A stretch of DNA of 64,000 nucleotides from Flavobacteriales bacterium. Its GTDB lineage: Bacteria > Bacteroidota > Bacteroidia > Flavobacteriales_F > PHOS-HE28. Under the pieces are notes generated by a model that was not told where the DNA came from, ran no database searches, and worked only from the letters and a program-made list of their open reading frames with translations. Positions 51,288-59,648 of this stretch are shown here, piece by piece. Position 1 is the first letter of the stretch; each line of letters opens with the position of its first letter. Position numbers and translations under genes: made by a program. Location of the stretch: assembly GCA_020635655.1 (NCBI GenBank), contig JACJZI010000002.1:1-64000 (forward strand), read 5' to 3'.

Positions 51288-54200
51288 TCACTTGATACGT
51301 TCAAAAGTAAGCAAATAGCACACCCCGGGGCCAGATGGGCGTTCAAGGGTGGCGTCGAGCTGGTCTACCAGGGTATGTACCAGTTGCAGGCCCAGATTGG
51401 CATCACGCTCAGGATCGAAGTCCTTTGGAAATCCCACTCCATCATCCTGAACGCGGACCCTTATCCGGCGGCCCTCCGCGCGTAGGGTGATCCGGATGCT
51501 GCCGTGTCGTTCCTCCGGGAACCCGTGCTTCAGGGCATTGCTGACCAGCTCGTTCAGCACCAGACCGCACGGGATCGCCTGATCAAGGCCAAGAAGTACG
51601 CGCTCCAGGTCCGTCTCCAGTTCCACCTTCCCGCTTACGCAATAGCTCATCACCAGGTTGCGAGAAAGGCGGTCGATGTAATTCGCGAGGTCGATACTGC
51701 TGAAGTTCTTGGTCTGGTAAAGACTTTCGTGGATGAAGCTCATGGACCGGATGCGGTCCTGGCTTTCCCGTAAAAGATCGAGCATGCGTTGGTCCTTGCC
51801 CACATAGCTGGTCTGCAGGTTCAGGATGCTGCTGATCACCTGCAGATTGTTCTTGACCCGATGATGGACCTCCTTTAACAGGACCTCCTTCTCGTGCAGG
51901 CTTTCGCGCAGCCCGGCCTCTGCCGCCTTCTTGTCCGTGATGTCATAGGCCAGGCAACTTATCTCATGCACCTGTCCATCGATCACGATGGGGTTCAGGA
52001 GGTTCTCCAGCCAGACCGAACCTCCTTCCGGATGACGCAGCTCCACCTCGAACTGTTGGGGCCGTCCCTCCATGGCCGCCCGATAGTGTGCCGTGATCTG
52101 CCCACGTTTCTTGTTCGTCGCGAATCCCGTGAGTTCATCGAGGAAGCCGGCACCCGGGTCCAGATGGATGCCGTACATCCGGGCGATCGAATCCCGGAAA
52201 TGGTCATTGAGGGCGGTGATACGAAAGTCGGTGTCCATCGTCCAGACCATCATATTGGCACTGTTGGCAAAAATGGCCGCGAGCCGGGCTGCCTGGTCGC
52301 GCACCGCCCGTTCGGCCAACCTTTTCTCCGTGATCTCATGGCCGATACCGAACACCTCCTTCACCTGGCCATCCGCTGCAAAGACCGGGCTCAGGAAGAT
52401 CTCATTGCTCACATATTGCCCGGACCGGTCCATCAACTCCGTTTCGAACCGGAGTGTCCGTCCGGCGAAGGCCTCCCTGTACTTCTCTTCCCAAAAGACA
52501 TGGTATTCCGGACTGGCGAACTTCTTCCGCGGGCGCGCCGGGTCTGTGTTCAGGTCGGGACGTGACCCGTACAACCGTTCGACCATTTCCGCATATCCCC
52601 GATTGAACGAGGTAAGTGCCACGCGTTGGTCCACGGTCCAGAACATGTGCTCGCTGCTTTCGAACAAGGCCCTTTGTTTGGCCACATGATCCCGTACCTG
52701 GGCCTCGGCCTGCTCCTCCCGCGTGATGTCGTGGAATATGCTCCGCATGCTCAGCACCCGACCATCCACCACGCGCGCGTTGGTGTTCCCCTGCACGTGC
52801 ACCCGGGTGCCATCCTTGGCCACGAAGACCGTGCGCAGGTTCTTCGCCGGCCGACCGGCCATCACACCACCGATCACTTCCTGGAAACGTTCCTTCTCAT
52901 CCGGATGCACAAGGTCCCAGATGGTCATTCCGCTCAATTCCTGGTCCGCAAACCCCAGGGTCTCCTTCCAGGCGTTGTTGACGAATTGGAAATGACCATC
53001 CTCCCCGACGATCTGGATCAGGTCGGTGGCATTCTCGAACAGATCGCGATAGCGTTCCTCGCTTGCACGCAGTGCCTCGCGATCGCGTTTGGCCTGGGTG
53101 ACATCCCGGGATACACCCATGGATCCCAGGAGCTGACCATCCTGGTCGAACAGGCGCGATGCGGCCAGGAAGACGACGAATTCCTGACCGTTGCGGTCGA
53201 TGTTGCGCACCTCTCCGGCGAACGCGCCATGCGTGTTGAGTTCATCCTGTACCCGTTGATATTCTTCCTTGTCGGCGTAGAGCACTTGTGACAATGAACC
53301 CAGGACCTCTTCGGCTTCATAACCGAACTTGACGGTGGCCGCGGGATTGAACTCGGTGATGCGCCCCTCCTCATCAACGGCGACGATCATGTCCAGGGAA
53401 CTGTCCACGATGCTCCGTGCGAACTGCTTGGCCTGGAGCAACGCCTTTTGTGTCCTCCGATGCTCCTTGATCTCCCGGCGCAACACCTGGTTGACCTCCT
53501 CCGCCACCTGGGCCCGCATCCTTTCGTGCAGGAGTTTGCGCTCCAGACCGATATCGTGCAGCGACCATTGGACCGATGGACGACCCTCGTACAGTGCGGG
53601 GGAGAGTTGGGCCATCAGGTCCCTCCAAGGACCATCGGGATCTCCGAACCGCAGATCGAACGCCTCCGGAACTCGATCCGCCAGGGTCTGATCCTCACCC
53701 GCTCGGGCCCGTTCCTGGTCATCCGGATGGATACGTTCGAAAAGCTCGGAACCGACCAGCCCCGTGGCCACCAGACGTTCCGCCGCCGGATTGGCATAGA
53801 CCACAAGACCATCCCGTGTGATCACAATGCCATCCCTGACCCGTTCCAGAAGTGCCCGATAGTTCTCCAAGAGCGTACGCTGTTCCATGGCCGACTGATA
53901 GGCGCCGGTCATGTCCACCAGTGTGCCTTCGATCGTGGGTATGCGACCCGGATGTTCCACCAATTGCACATTCTCGAGCACATGCACCGGTCGACCGTTG
54001 AAGTGCTTGAGGGTCATCTCGTGATTGACCAATCCGCCCCTTTCCTTCAATTCCCGCAGATACTCCTCCCGGTCCACAGGGTCTGGAAAAAGATCCGATG
54101 CGGGCGTACGCATCAAGGTCTCCACCGATGGATACCCGAGAATTCGGGCCATGCTGGCATTGCAGATCAGGAACCGGCCATCGATGGTGGTCCGGAAAAC

Positions 54201-54326
54201 ACCGGCCAGGTTCCGCTCGACAAGGTCATCATATTGCTGCTTGAGGGTGATGAAGGCGCGCGCCAACTCACGGTCCGTGCCTTCCAGAGCATCCTCCAAC
54301 GCCGATCGCTCATCCGAAGGGACCAT
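51288..54326 (-). CDS. Multi-PAS HisKA_2 sensor histidine kinase
   Basis: This 1012-residue soluble kinase has no clear membrane segment. Six PAS-like domains are readable in series (for example LAGVFRTTIDGRFLICNASM, DGIVITRDGLVVYANPAAER, SLDMIVAVDEEGRITEFNPA, ENATDLIQIVGEDGHFQFVN, MFWTVDQRVALTSFNRGYAE, MMVWTMDTDFRITALNDHFR). The HisKA_2 dimer/phosphate domain has KEVHHRVKNNLQVISSILNL (His about 820). HATPase_c follows with LVLNELVSNALKHGFP and VRVQDDGVGFPKDF. PAS stacks usually sense cytoplasmic redox, gas or ligand signals. It precedes its LytTR regulator and follows a MORN protein by 13 bp. Confidence 0.92.
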   Translation of the reverse strand: MVPSDERSALEDALEGTDRELARAFITLKQQYDDLVERNLAGVFRTTIDGRFLICNASMARILGYPSVETLMRTPASDLFPDPVDREEYLRELKERGGLVNHEMTLKHFNGRPVHVLENVQLVEHPGRIPTIEGTLVDMTGAYQSAMEQRTLLENYRALLERVRDGIVITRDGLVVYANPAAERLVATGLVGSELFERIHPDDQERARAGEDQTLADRVPEAFDLRFGDPDGPWRDLMAQLSPALYEGRPSVQWSLHDIGLERKLLHERMRAQVAEEVNQVLRREIKEHRRTQKALLQAKQFARSIVDSSLDMIVAVDEEGRITEFNPAATVKFGYEAEEVLGSLSQVLYADKEEYQRVQDELNTHGAFAGEVRNIDRNGQEFVVFLAASRLFDQDGQLLGSMGVSRDVTQAKRDREALRASEERYRDLFENATDLIQIVGEDGHFQFVNNAWKETLGFADQELSGMTIWDLVHPDEKERFQEVIGGVMAGRPAKNLRTVFVAKDGTRVHVQGNTNARVVDGRVLSMRSIFHDITREEQAEAQVRDHVAKQRALFESSEHMFWTVDQRVALTSFNRGYAEMVERLYGSRPDLNTDPARPRKKFASPEYHVFWEEKYREAFAGRTLRFETELMDRSGQYVSNEIFLSPVFAADGQVKEVFGIGHEITEKRLAERAVRDQAARLAAIFANSANMMVWTMDTDFRITALNDHFRDSIARMYGIHLDPGAGFLDELTGFATNKKRGQITAHYRAAMEGRPQQFEVELRHPEGGSVWLENLLNPIVIDGQVHEISCLAYDITDKKAAEAGLRESLHEKEVLLKEVHHRVKNNLQVISSILNLQTSYVGKDQRMLDLLRESQDRIRSMSFIHESLYQTKNFSSIDLANYIDRLSRNLVMSYCVSGKVELETDLERVLLGLDQAIPCGLVLNELVSNALKHGFPEERHGSIRITLRAEGRRIRVRVQDDGVGFPKDFDPERDANLGLQLVHTLVDQLDATLERPSGPGVCYLLTFERIK
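51302..51309 (-). promoter_or_regulatory. Internal -7 box of the LytTR regulator
   Basis: A perfect TACTTTTG on the minus strand lies within the final codons of the kinase gene, 21 bp before the regulator ATG. It allows regulator expression apart from the kinase. Confidence 0.5.
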
Positions 54327-54339
54327 TCTTCAAGATCGT

Positions 54340-55878
54340 TCAAGGCGTATCCGGAACGAATGGAGGGGGCACCTTTTCTCCGTCTATCCTTATTTCGGCC
54401 CCGTCCTTGAAACGAATGGTCAACTCGAGCAGCCCCAGCTGCGAATAATAGTTGAAGTCCCCCTGCTCAGCACCCATCGTGTATCGCCCTTCACAGCGAA
54501 GTTGACCATTCGGCCAGTACCATTTCTGTTTCCCATTGGGCAGGCCATCAACAAAGGACCCGACGAAACTCTTTCGGCCATTGTCGTAGGTATAGACCCA
54601 CTCGCCGTCCTTGAGGCCGCCTTTGTATCGTCCTTCTTCACGATGGTCACCCACATGATAGGTCCACTCCCCTTCTCGCAACCCATCGATATAGTCTCCT
54701 TGTGTGACCACTTCCCCTTTCTCATCATATTCCACCGAGGCTCCATCCTCCTTGCCCTTCCGATAATTCTCCTCCCGGTGCAATCTCCCATCCTCGAAGA
54801 ACCAGCGCCAAGTGTTCTGTGCAAGCCCGTTGGCATAGCGCCCTTTTTGCTCCACCGCACCGGAACGGTGGTAGAAGGTCCACTCACCCTCGCGCTTGCC
54901 GTCCTTGTATTCGCCCTCTGCCCGCTTCTCTCCGCTGGTATAATACTCCACCCAAAGGCCCTCCCTTTCACCCAATCCACCCACGGGGCCTTCTCCCAGG
55001 ATCCTGTCATCCGCATAGATCGCCGCCGAACGCACATTACCCGAAGTATCGTAGGTACGAAATAGGCCCTGCTTCGCCCCGTCCTGGCTGTAGCTGCCCA
55101 CTGTGGCCACCTTTCCGTTGCTATGGTAGGTGTTCCGGATCTTCAATTGCATGGACTCCCGTGCCCCTTCATCGACCTCGTCCTGGTCGTATTTACGCAT
55201 CTCCTTCAGGTTGCCGTTCACATCATATTCCTTGTAGATGCCCTGGCGTTTTCCGTCCATATAGTCACACTCCCACTTCACCTTGCCGTTCGACTGGAAT
55301 CCCTTCCAAGGTCCCTGACGTTCCCCGTCCGCATCAATCCGATTGATCTCCTCACGCCTTCGTAGCATGCCTTCTCCGTAGTGCAACATTGCGATCACAC
55401 GACCATCCTCGGCATATTCGAGACCAACACCATGTTCCTTCCCATCAACGAATGGAACGATCTTCTGGACATGGCCATCCGGATAGAAATAGGTCGTTGG
55501 ACCCTGTCTGACATCCTTCACAAAGGTCTCCTCGCTCAGCAATATTCCATCCGCCGCGTACTTCCGAAGGGGACCTTCCTTCTTTCCGTCCTTGTAGGGA
55601 ACCTCCGAAGTGAGCTCACCATGGGGACCGTAGAATTTCCAGACACCTTGGAGTTCGGATCGTTCCCGGTCCCCCTCGCTTCGCAATGTTCCATCCTCGT
55701 AATAGTTCCTCCAATACCCCTCCGGCTTTCCATCCACCAAGGTCCCCGCGCTGCTTACCTGTCCGTTCGGATAGTGGTACTCCTGATAGCCATCCTGGGC
55801 TGCACTGTTCGTACAGATCACAACAGTGCTACAAACCAACAAGATCGTCCGATAGGGGATCCACCAGGTATACAACAT
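54340..55878 (-). CDS. MORN-repeat (YwqK-like) exported protein
   Basis: This 512-residue protein has a signal peptide (IPYRTILLVCSTVVICTNSAAQ) and about 16 short MORN_2-type repeats of the form YxxGxxxxxGxYxxGKxxGxWxxYxxxG, for example DGKREGEWTFYHRSGAVEQK and DGKRQGIYKEYDVNGNLKEM. These repeats form beta-hairpins and are found in Bacteroidota surface proteins. The annotation as an antitoxin of the YwqK family is common but not supported by any nearby toxin. The perfect -7 box TACTTTTG at 55964-55971 is about 85 bp upstream. It lies 13 bp before the PAS kinase and may be its sensor partner. Confidence 0.82.
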   Translation of the reverse strand: MLYTWWIPYRTILLVCSTVVICTNSAAQDGYQEYHYPNGQVSSAGTLVDGKPEGYWRNYYEDGTLRSEGDRERSELQGVWKFYGPHGELTSEVPYKDGKKEGPLRKYAADGILLSEETFVKDVRQGPTTYFYPDGHVQKIVPFVDGKEHGVGLEYAEDGRVIAMLHYGEGMLRRREEINRIDADGERQGPWKGFQSNGKVKWECDYMDGKRQGIYKEYDVNGNLKEMRKYDQDEVDEGARESMQLKIRNTYHSNGKVATVGSYSQDGAKQGLFRTYDTSGNVRSAAIYADDRILGEGPVGGLGEREGLWVEYYTSGEKRAEGEYKDGKREGEWTFYHRSGAVEQKGRYANGLAQNTWRWFFEDGRLHREENYRKGKEDGASVEYDEKGEVVTQGDYIDGLREGEWTYHVGDHREEGRYKGGLKDGEWVYTYDNGRKSFVGSFVDGLPNGKQKWYWPNGQLRCEGRYTMGAEQGDFNYYSQLGLLELTIRFKDGAEIRIDGEKVPPPFVPDTP

Positions 55879-55963
55879 CCTATTTGAAAAGATATTGATG
55901 TAGTTATAGGGTTGTTGATCGTGTTCACAACATGGACCACGATCGGTCGCACGTACCGGTTAT

Positions 55964-55971
55964 CAAAAGTA
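55964..55971 (-). promoter_or_regulatory. -7 box of the MORN-kinase-regulator operon
   Basis: A perfect TACTTTTG on the minus strand, 85 bp before the MORN gene ATG, implying a leader of roughly 80 nt, the longest inferred here. Confidence 0.5.
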
Positions 55972-56199
55972 GCTCACCGCATACCAACAGCCTTCGGCGA
56001 TCCGAGGAAGGGGCGTACACTTGACTCGAACGGTACATGGACCCTCCCATTCACGATCCAGGCGATCCCGGGGTTCATGCATTTGTTAAAAAACCGTGGC
56101 ATGATGCATCGGTCCTGTCTGTTCGATCAGTGTGGGGATCCAGGGATATCGTGCAATAGGAAATCCGCCAAGATCGATCATGGGGAGAGGGGTGCGATG

Positions 56200-56235
56200 C
56201 GTGGTGCATGAATTTCTTAGTGATCATGCACCACG
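56200..56235. repeat. 12-bp perfect inverted repeat upstream of rpiB
   Basis: CGTGGTGCATGA (56200-56211) and its exact complement TCATGCACCACG (56224-56235) flank a 12-nt spacer. It lies about 33 bp before the rpiB -7 box. It could be an operator for a dimeric regulator or a hairpin; there is no T-tract, so a terminator is less likely. Confidence 0.5.
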
Positions 56236-56267
56236 ATGAACGATCCGATCGTGGGAAACCCTGGAAC

Positions 56268-56275
56268 TATCTTTG
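56268..56275 (+). promoter_or_regulatory. -7 box of rpiB
   Basis: A perfect TATCTTTG followed after 4 nt (GATC) by the rpiB ATG at 56280. The clearest case of the near-leaderless layout. It rules out the longer start at 56208, which would begin upstream of the promoter. Confidence 0.6.
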
Positions 56276-56279
56276 GATC

Positions 56280-56744
56280 ATGACATTACGGCGAGGGGCG
56301 CGCGTCTCCATCGGTTCAGACCATGCTGGTCATGATCTGAAGGAGCAGTTGATCAGGCATCTTAAAGAACTGGGCTATTCGGTCGTGGACCATGGTACCG
56401 ATGGCCCGAACAGTGTGGACTATCCGGACATGGCGCATCCTGTAGCTGCGGATGTGGCCGAGGGTCGGGCAGAGCGCGGTGTGGTGATCTGTGGGAGCGG
56501 CAATGGGGTGAACATCGTGGCCAACAAGCATCGTGGCGTGAGAAGCGCGCTGGCCTGGCGACCGGACGTGGCGGCTCTGGCTCGAGCCCACAACAATGCG
56601 AACGTCATAGCACTGCCGGCCCGGTTCGTGACCTTGCAGGAGGCGGTCGCCATTCTCGACGCCTACCTCAATGCGGATTTCGAGGGAGGAAGGCACGAAC
56701 GGCGCGTTGAAAAGATCGAGCGTCCCGAAACGGCCTCGAGGTGA
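56280..56744 (+). CDS. rpiB: Ribose 5-phosphate isomerase B
   Basis: This 154-residue enzyme interconverts ribose 5-phosphate and ribulose 5-phosphate. VSIGSDHAGHDLKEQL binds the substrate, and VVICGSGNGVNIVANKHRGVRSAL carries the catalytic Cys71 and anion hole. The fold is complete and of usual length. The ATG at 56280 is supported by the promoter box. Its stop overlaps the GTG of the peptidase gene (GTGA). Confidence 0.93.
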   Translation: MTLRRGARVSIGSDHAGHDLKEQLIRHLKELGYSVVDHGTDGPNSVDYPDMAHPVAADVAEGRAERGVVICGSGNGVNIVANKHRGVRSALAWRPDVAALARAHNNANVIALPARFVTLQEAVAILDAYLNADFEGGRHERRVEKIERPETASR

Positions 56745-58339
56745 GCACCAGCCGTTCTTTTTACCCGGTGGTGCTCCTGCTGGTCGCCCCGATACTGCTT
56801 CGCGGTCAAGAGGACAGTATCGCGTTGCGTTATGGAACGACCATCACCGCGGAGGACCTGATGCGGCATCTGTCCATCATCGCCAGTGATGCCTATGAAG
56901 GAAGGGAGACGGGCATGAGGGGGCAGAAGATGGCGGCCGAATACCTGCGTGAGCAATTCATGAAGATGGGCATTGCACCGGTCCCGGGCGGAGAGGCTCG
57001 GGGCGTGAAGGACGGGTATTTCCTGCCATTCGAGCTGGACGTGGACCGGCCAGGGGGGATCGTGGTCGAGGTGGCGGGAAGCAGTTTCCGCTTCATGGAT
57101 GACTTTTTCTATTTCTCGGAGAAGGTGGCCCGAGATACGAAGCTGCAAGGGGTCACCATGGTCGCTGGCATCTCCCCATCGGATTCGATGTTCCAGGAAA
57201 TTCCGGTGAAGGGACGTGCCGTGCTGTGGGTCGAGCCCTCATCCGACAGGTCCGAAGGGTCCGGGGGGTACGTGCCCGATCCAGCGTTCCTTCAGCGATT
57301 GAGTGTCATGGCACGTTCCGCATCCGAACGCGGGGCGACCGCGCTGTTCTTTCTTACGGACCAATACGATGGATTGAAGGAGAATTACGCGCATTACATC
57401 ACATCGACCCGCATGCACCTGAGCCAGAGCAAGGAGGCTGAGCGGCCAGTTCCTCCGGAAGGGATGCAGACGATCATCGCAGGCAGGGGGTTGGGAGAGG
57501 TGCTTTTGGATCGGGCGGGCACATCCTGGAAGAAGGTCCAGAAATCCGGTCGTCGTGGAAGCTTTTCCGATACGGCCGATGTGTTGTTGGAGTTGCATTA
57601 CACACAGCTCCGCGGCCGATCGAGCAGCGAGGATGTACTGGCGTTCATACCGGGATCGGTGCGACCAGGAGAGGTCGTGGTCGTTACGGCGCATTACGAT
57701 CATATCGGCATGAAGGACGGGGAGGTGTACAATGGTGCGGATGACGATGGATCAGGGACCGTTGCCCTGCTGGAAATGGCGCAAGCCTTTGCCAAAGCCA
57801 AGGCGGAGGGACATGGACCCCTTCGAAGCATCCTGTTCATGCCGGTGAGCGGGGAGGAAAAGGGCTTGTTGGGGTCCGAATATTACAGTGAGCATCCGGT
57901 ATTTCCCCTTGACAGTACCGTAGCCGACCTCAATATTGACATGATCGGACGGACCGACAGTGCCCATATCGGAACAGCTCCTTATGTCTACGTGATCGGC
58001 AGTGACCGTCTGAGCAGTGAACTGCACGCGATCAATGAGGCGGCGAACAGGAACTATGTCGGGCTGGACCTCGACTACACTTACAATGCCGCGGACGACC
58101 CCAATCGATTCTATTACCGGAGCGATCATTACAATTTCGCGAAACATGGGATACCGTCCATTTTCTACTTCAGCGGTGTACATGCGGATTATCACGGGCC
58201 CCATGACGAGGTGGACCGGATCCGGCCGGACTTGTTGGAGGAACGGGCCCGGCTCGTCTTCTACACGGCCTGGGCGTTGAGCCAACGACCCGAAAGGATC
58301 ACCGTGGACAAGCTGAAGGAGGGTTCAACCGGCCGCTGA
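56741..58339 (+). CDS. M28-family zinc metallopeptidase, exported
   Basis: This 532-residue aminopeptidase-like protein has a signal peptide (SFYPVVLLLVAPILLRGQ). The M28 core shows HYDHIGMKDGEVYNGADDDGSGTVALLEMA at about 316-345 (zinc ligands His and Asp) and EEKGLLGSEYY near 372 (catalytic and metal Glu), plus DMIGR and a late HYNFAKHGIP. A PA-like insert sits in the first half. It starts with GTG overlapping rpiB. It converges on the TlpA-like gene with a 15-bp stop overlap. Confidence 0.9.
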   Translation: MSTSRSFYPVVLLLVAPILLRGQEDSIALRYGTTITAEDLMRHLSIIASDAYEGRETGMRGQKMAAEYLREQFMKMGIAPVPGGEARGVKDGYFLPFELDVDRPGGIVVEVAGSSFRFMDDFFYFSEKVARDTKLQGVTMVAGISPSDSMFQEIPVKGRAVLWVEPSSDRSEGSGGYVPDPAFLQRLSVMARSASERGATALFFLTDQYDGLKENYAHYITSTRMHLSQSKEAERPVPPEGMQTIIAGRGLGEVLLDRAGTSWKKVQKSGRRGSFSDTADVLLELHYTQLRGRSSSEDVLAFIPGSVRPGEVVVVTAHYDHIGMKDGEVYNGADDDGSGTVALLEMAQAFAKAKAEGHGPLRSILFMPVSGEEKGLLGSEYYSEHPVFPLDSTVADLNIDMIGRTDSAHIGTAPYVYVIGSDRLSSELHAINEAANRNYVGLDLDYTYNAADDPNRFYYRSDHYNFAKHGIPSIFYFSGVHADYHGPHDEVDRIRPDLLEERARLVFYTAWALSQRPERITVDKLKEGSTGR

Positions 58340-59587
58340 CCCCGTTTCAGCGAGAAGGCCCTCGATGAACTCGGTAAGCTTGTGCGTGTAGTTCAAGTAA
58401 TGCTCACCGGTGCCAGGACCATAGAAACCGGTGCGGATGCGTTTCACGGTACCGTGCCTGTCAATGAAGATGGAGGTAGGAAAGCTCATCACATGGTCCA
58501 GGAATGGGAGCTTTGCGCTCGCATTATCTTTGCCGGAGCGTCCTGCATATACGATCGTGTAGGGCACATCCAGTGCGGTCCTGAACGCCTTGAGCGCCGC
58601 ATAGGCCTCTCCTTCCCGCTCATACTTTTCAAATGCTATCGCGATGATCTCCAGACCCTGCGCATTGTATTCGTTGTACAGGTCCGTGAGCAGCCGCGTC
58701 TCGTCCATGCAATTCGGGCACCAGCTGCCCATGACCTGAACGATGAGGACCTTGTTGTGGTATCGGGGATCTTTTGGCGAGACCATATCCCCGTCAATAG
58801 ACGGAAAGCGAAAGTCAACCATGTCGTATCCCTCGCGAAGAAAGGTGAGGGAGTCGGGGTTGCGAAGGGTGAAATCCGGATTTCGAACAGCCGTCCAGGG
58901 CTCCTGCCAATGAATGCCGCTCCAGAACCGCCCGATGAGACTGTCGTTCCGAAGAAGGGCGTGGAATAGGAATGCATGGCTGCCATCGAAACAGGAGAGG
59001 TACAAGGAGTCACCGCTCATCACGCCGTCCAGGAAACGATAGTCCCCGGTCTCTGTACCGAAGGTGCCGGTCAAATGATCGCGGTCCTGCTGGAACAGGC
59101 CGATGGCATCATAGGCATCCGGAGTGCCCGAACTGAAGTGGGCCTCCCATGTGCCGGCCACCGATGCAGCGCTCGGAACGGATGTATTGAATCGGGGTGC
59201 AGAACCGGCTTGAGCATGAAAGGGGATGTGATAGTCGCTTCCCTTCAGATAGTTGAACCAGGATCCACTGAACGTACTGTCGTTCATGATCCGGCCGCGG
59301 AATTCGGAGTCGAATAGCGGCATATGGATCCGAATGCTGTCATCGGTGACACGGACAGCGTTCACGGGAATGCGCTCCACGCCATTGTGGACCACCAGGT
59401 GCCACGTGCTATCGTATTGCAGGTCGGCCAGGAACGGGAGTTCGCCCCCGGGAACATCGAGGCTGAACCTCCACGGCCCGGAGCGCAATACCCGCGCATC
59501 AACGACCGATGGTCCCGGGACACAGGAGGTATACAGGACCATGGCGACCAGGGATGAGGGGAGGTACAAGGTCGACCGGGAGCGCAT
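58325..59587 (-). CDS. TlpA-like thiol-disulfide lipoprotein
   Basis: This 420-residue lipoprotein has a lipobox ending LYTSC (Cys22). The first two thirds are beta-rich and unrecognised, apart from RF.VPG-type strands. The final 150 residues form a thioredoxin-like TlpA domain: VLIVQVMGSWCPNCMDETRLL with the redox CxxC (WCPNC, about 290), then EIIAIAFEKYEREGEAYA and MSFPTSIFIDRHGTVKRIRTGF. Such proteins reduce or isomerise disulfides in the periplasm. A TACCTTTG box is 8 nt upstream. It converges on the M28 gene. Confidence 0.85.
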   Translation of the reverse strand: MRSRSTLYLPSSLVAMVLYTSCVPGPSVVDARVLRSGPWRFSLDVPGGELPFLADLQYDSTWHLVVHNGVERIPVNAVRVTDDSIRIHMPLFDSEFRGRIMNDSTFSGSWFNYLKGSDYHIPFHAQAGSAPRFNTSVPSAASVAGTWEAHFSSGTPDAYDAIGLFQQDRDHLTGTFGTETGDYRFLDGVMSGDSLYLSCFDGSHAFLFHALLRNDSLIGRFWSGIHWQEPWTAVRNPDFTLRNPDSLTFLREGYDMVDFRFPSIDGDMVSPKDPRYHNKVLIVQVMGSWCPNCMDETRLLTDLYNEYNAQGLEIIAIAFEKYEREGEAYAALKAFRTALDVPYTIVYAGRSGKDNASAKLPFLDHVMSFPTSIFIDRHGTVKRIRTGFYGPGTGEHYLNYTHKLTEFIEGLLAETGSAAG

Positions 59588-59595
59588 GAGGCGCC

Positions 59596-59603
59596 CAAAG
59601 GTA
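59596..59603 (-). promoter_or_regulatory. -7 box of the TlpA-like gene
   Basis: A perfect TACCTTTG on the minus strand, 8 nt (GGCGCCTC) before the ATG. Another near-leaderless layout. Confidence 0.5.
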
Positions 59604-59648
59604 GACGTTGAATGGGACGGCTTGGTATCCTGTCCCGGTGCGGCGACC

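Larger units (their letters stand above)
55879..56279. other. 401-bp intergenic region between the MORN and rpiB genes
   Basis: No convincing gene: a short open frame in it has no family match. It contains the MORN -7 box (55964-55971), the 12-bp inverted repeat (56200-56235) and the rpiB -7 box (56268-56275). It is the longest non-coding stretch in the window and is lower in G+C than its surroundings by eye. Confidence 0.7.

Noticed and set aside
54340..55878. A toxin-antitoxin pair based on the common 'YwqK antitoxin' naming of MORN_2 proteins
   Set aside because: No toxin-like gene is next to it; the protein has a signal peptide and sits in a kinase operon, so the name would mislead.
55912..56211. 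A 99-codon plus-strand open frame between the MORN and rpiB genes
   Set aside because: No motif, no start context and lower coding character; it overlaps the inverted repeat and the promoter region.
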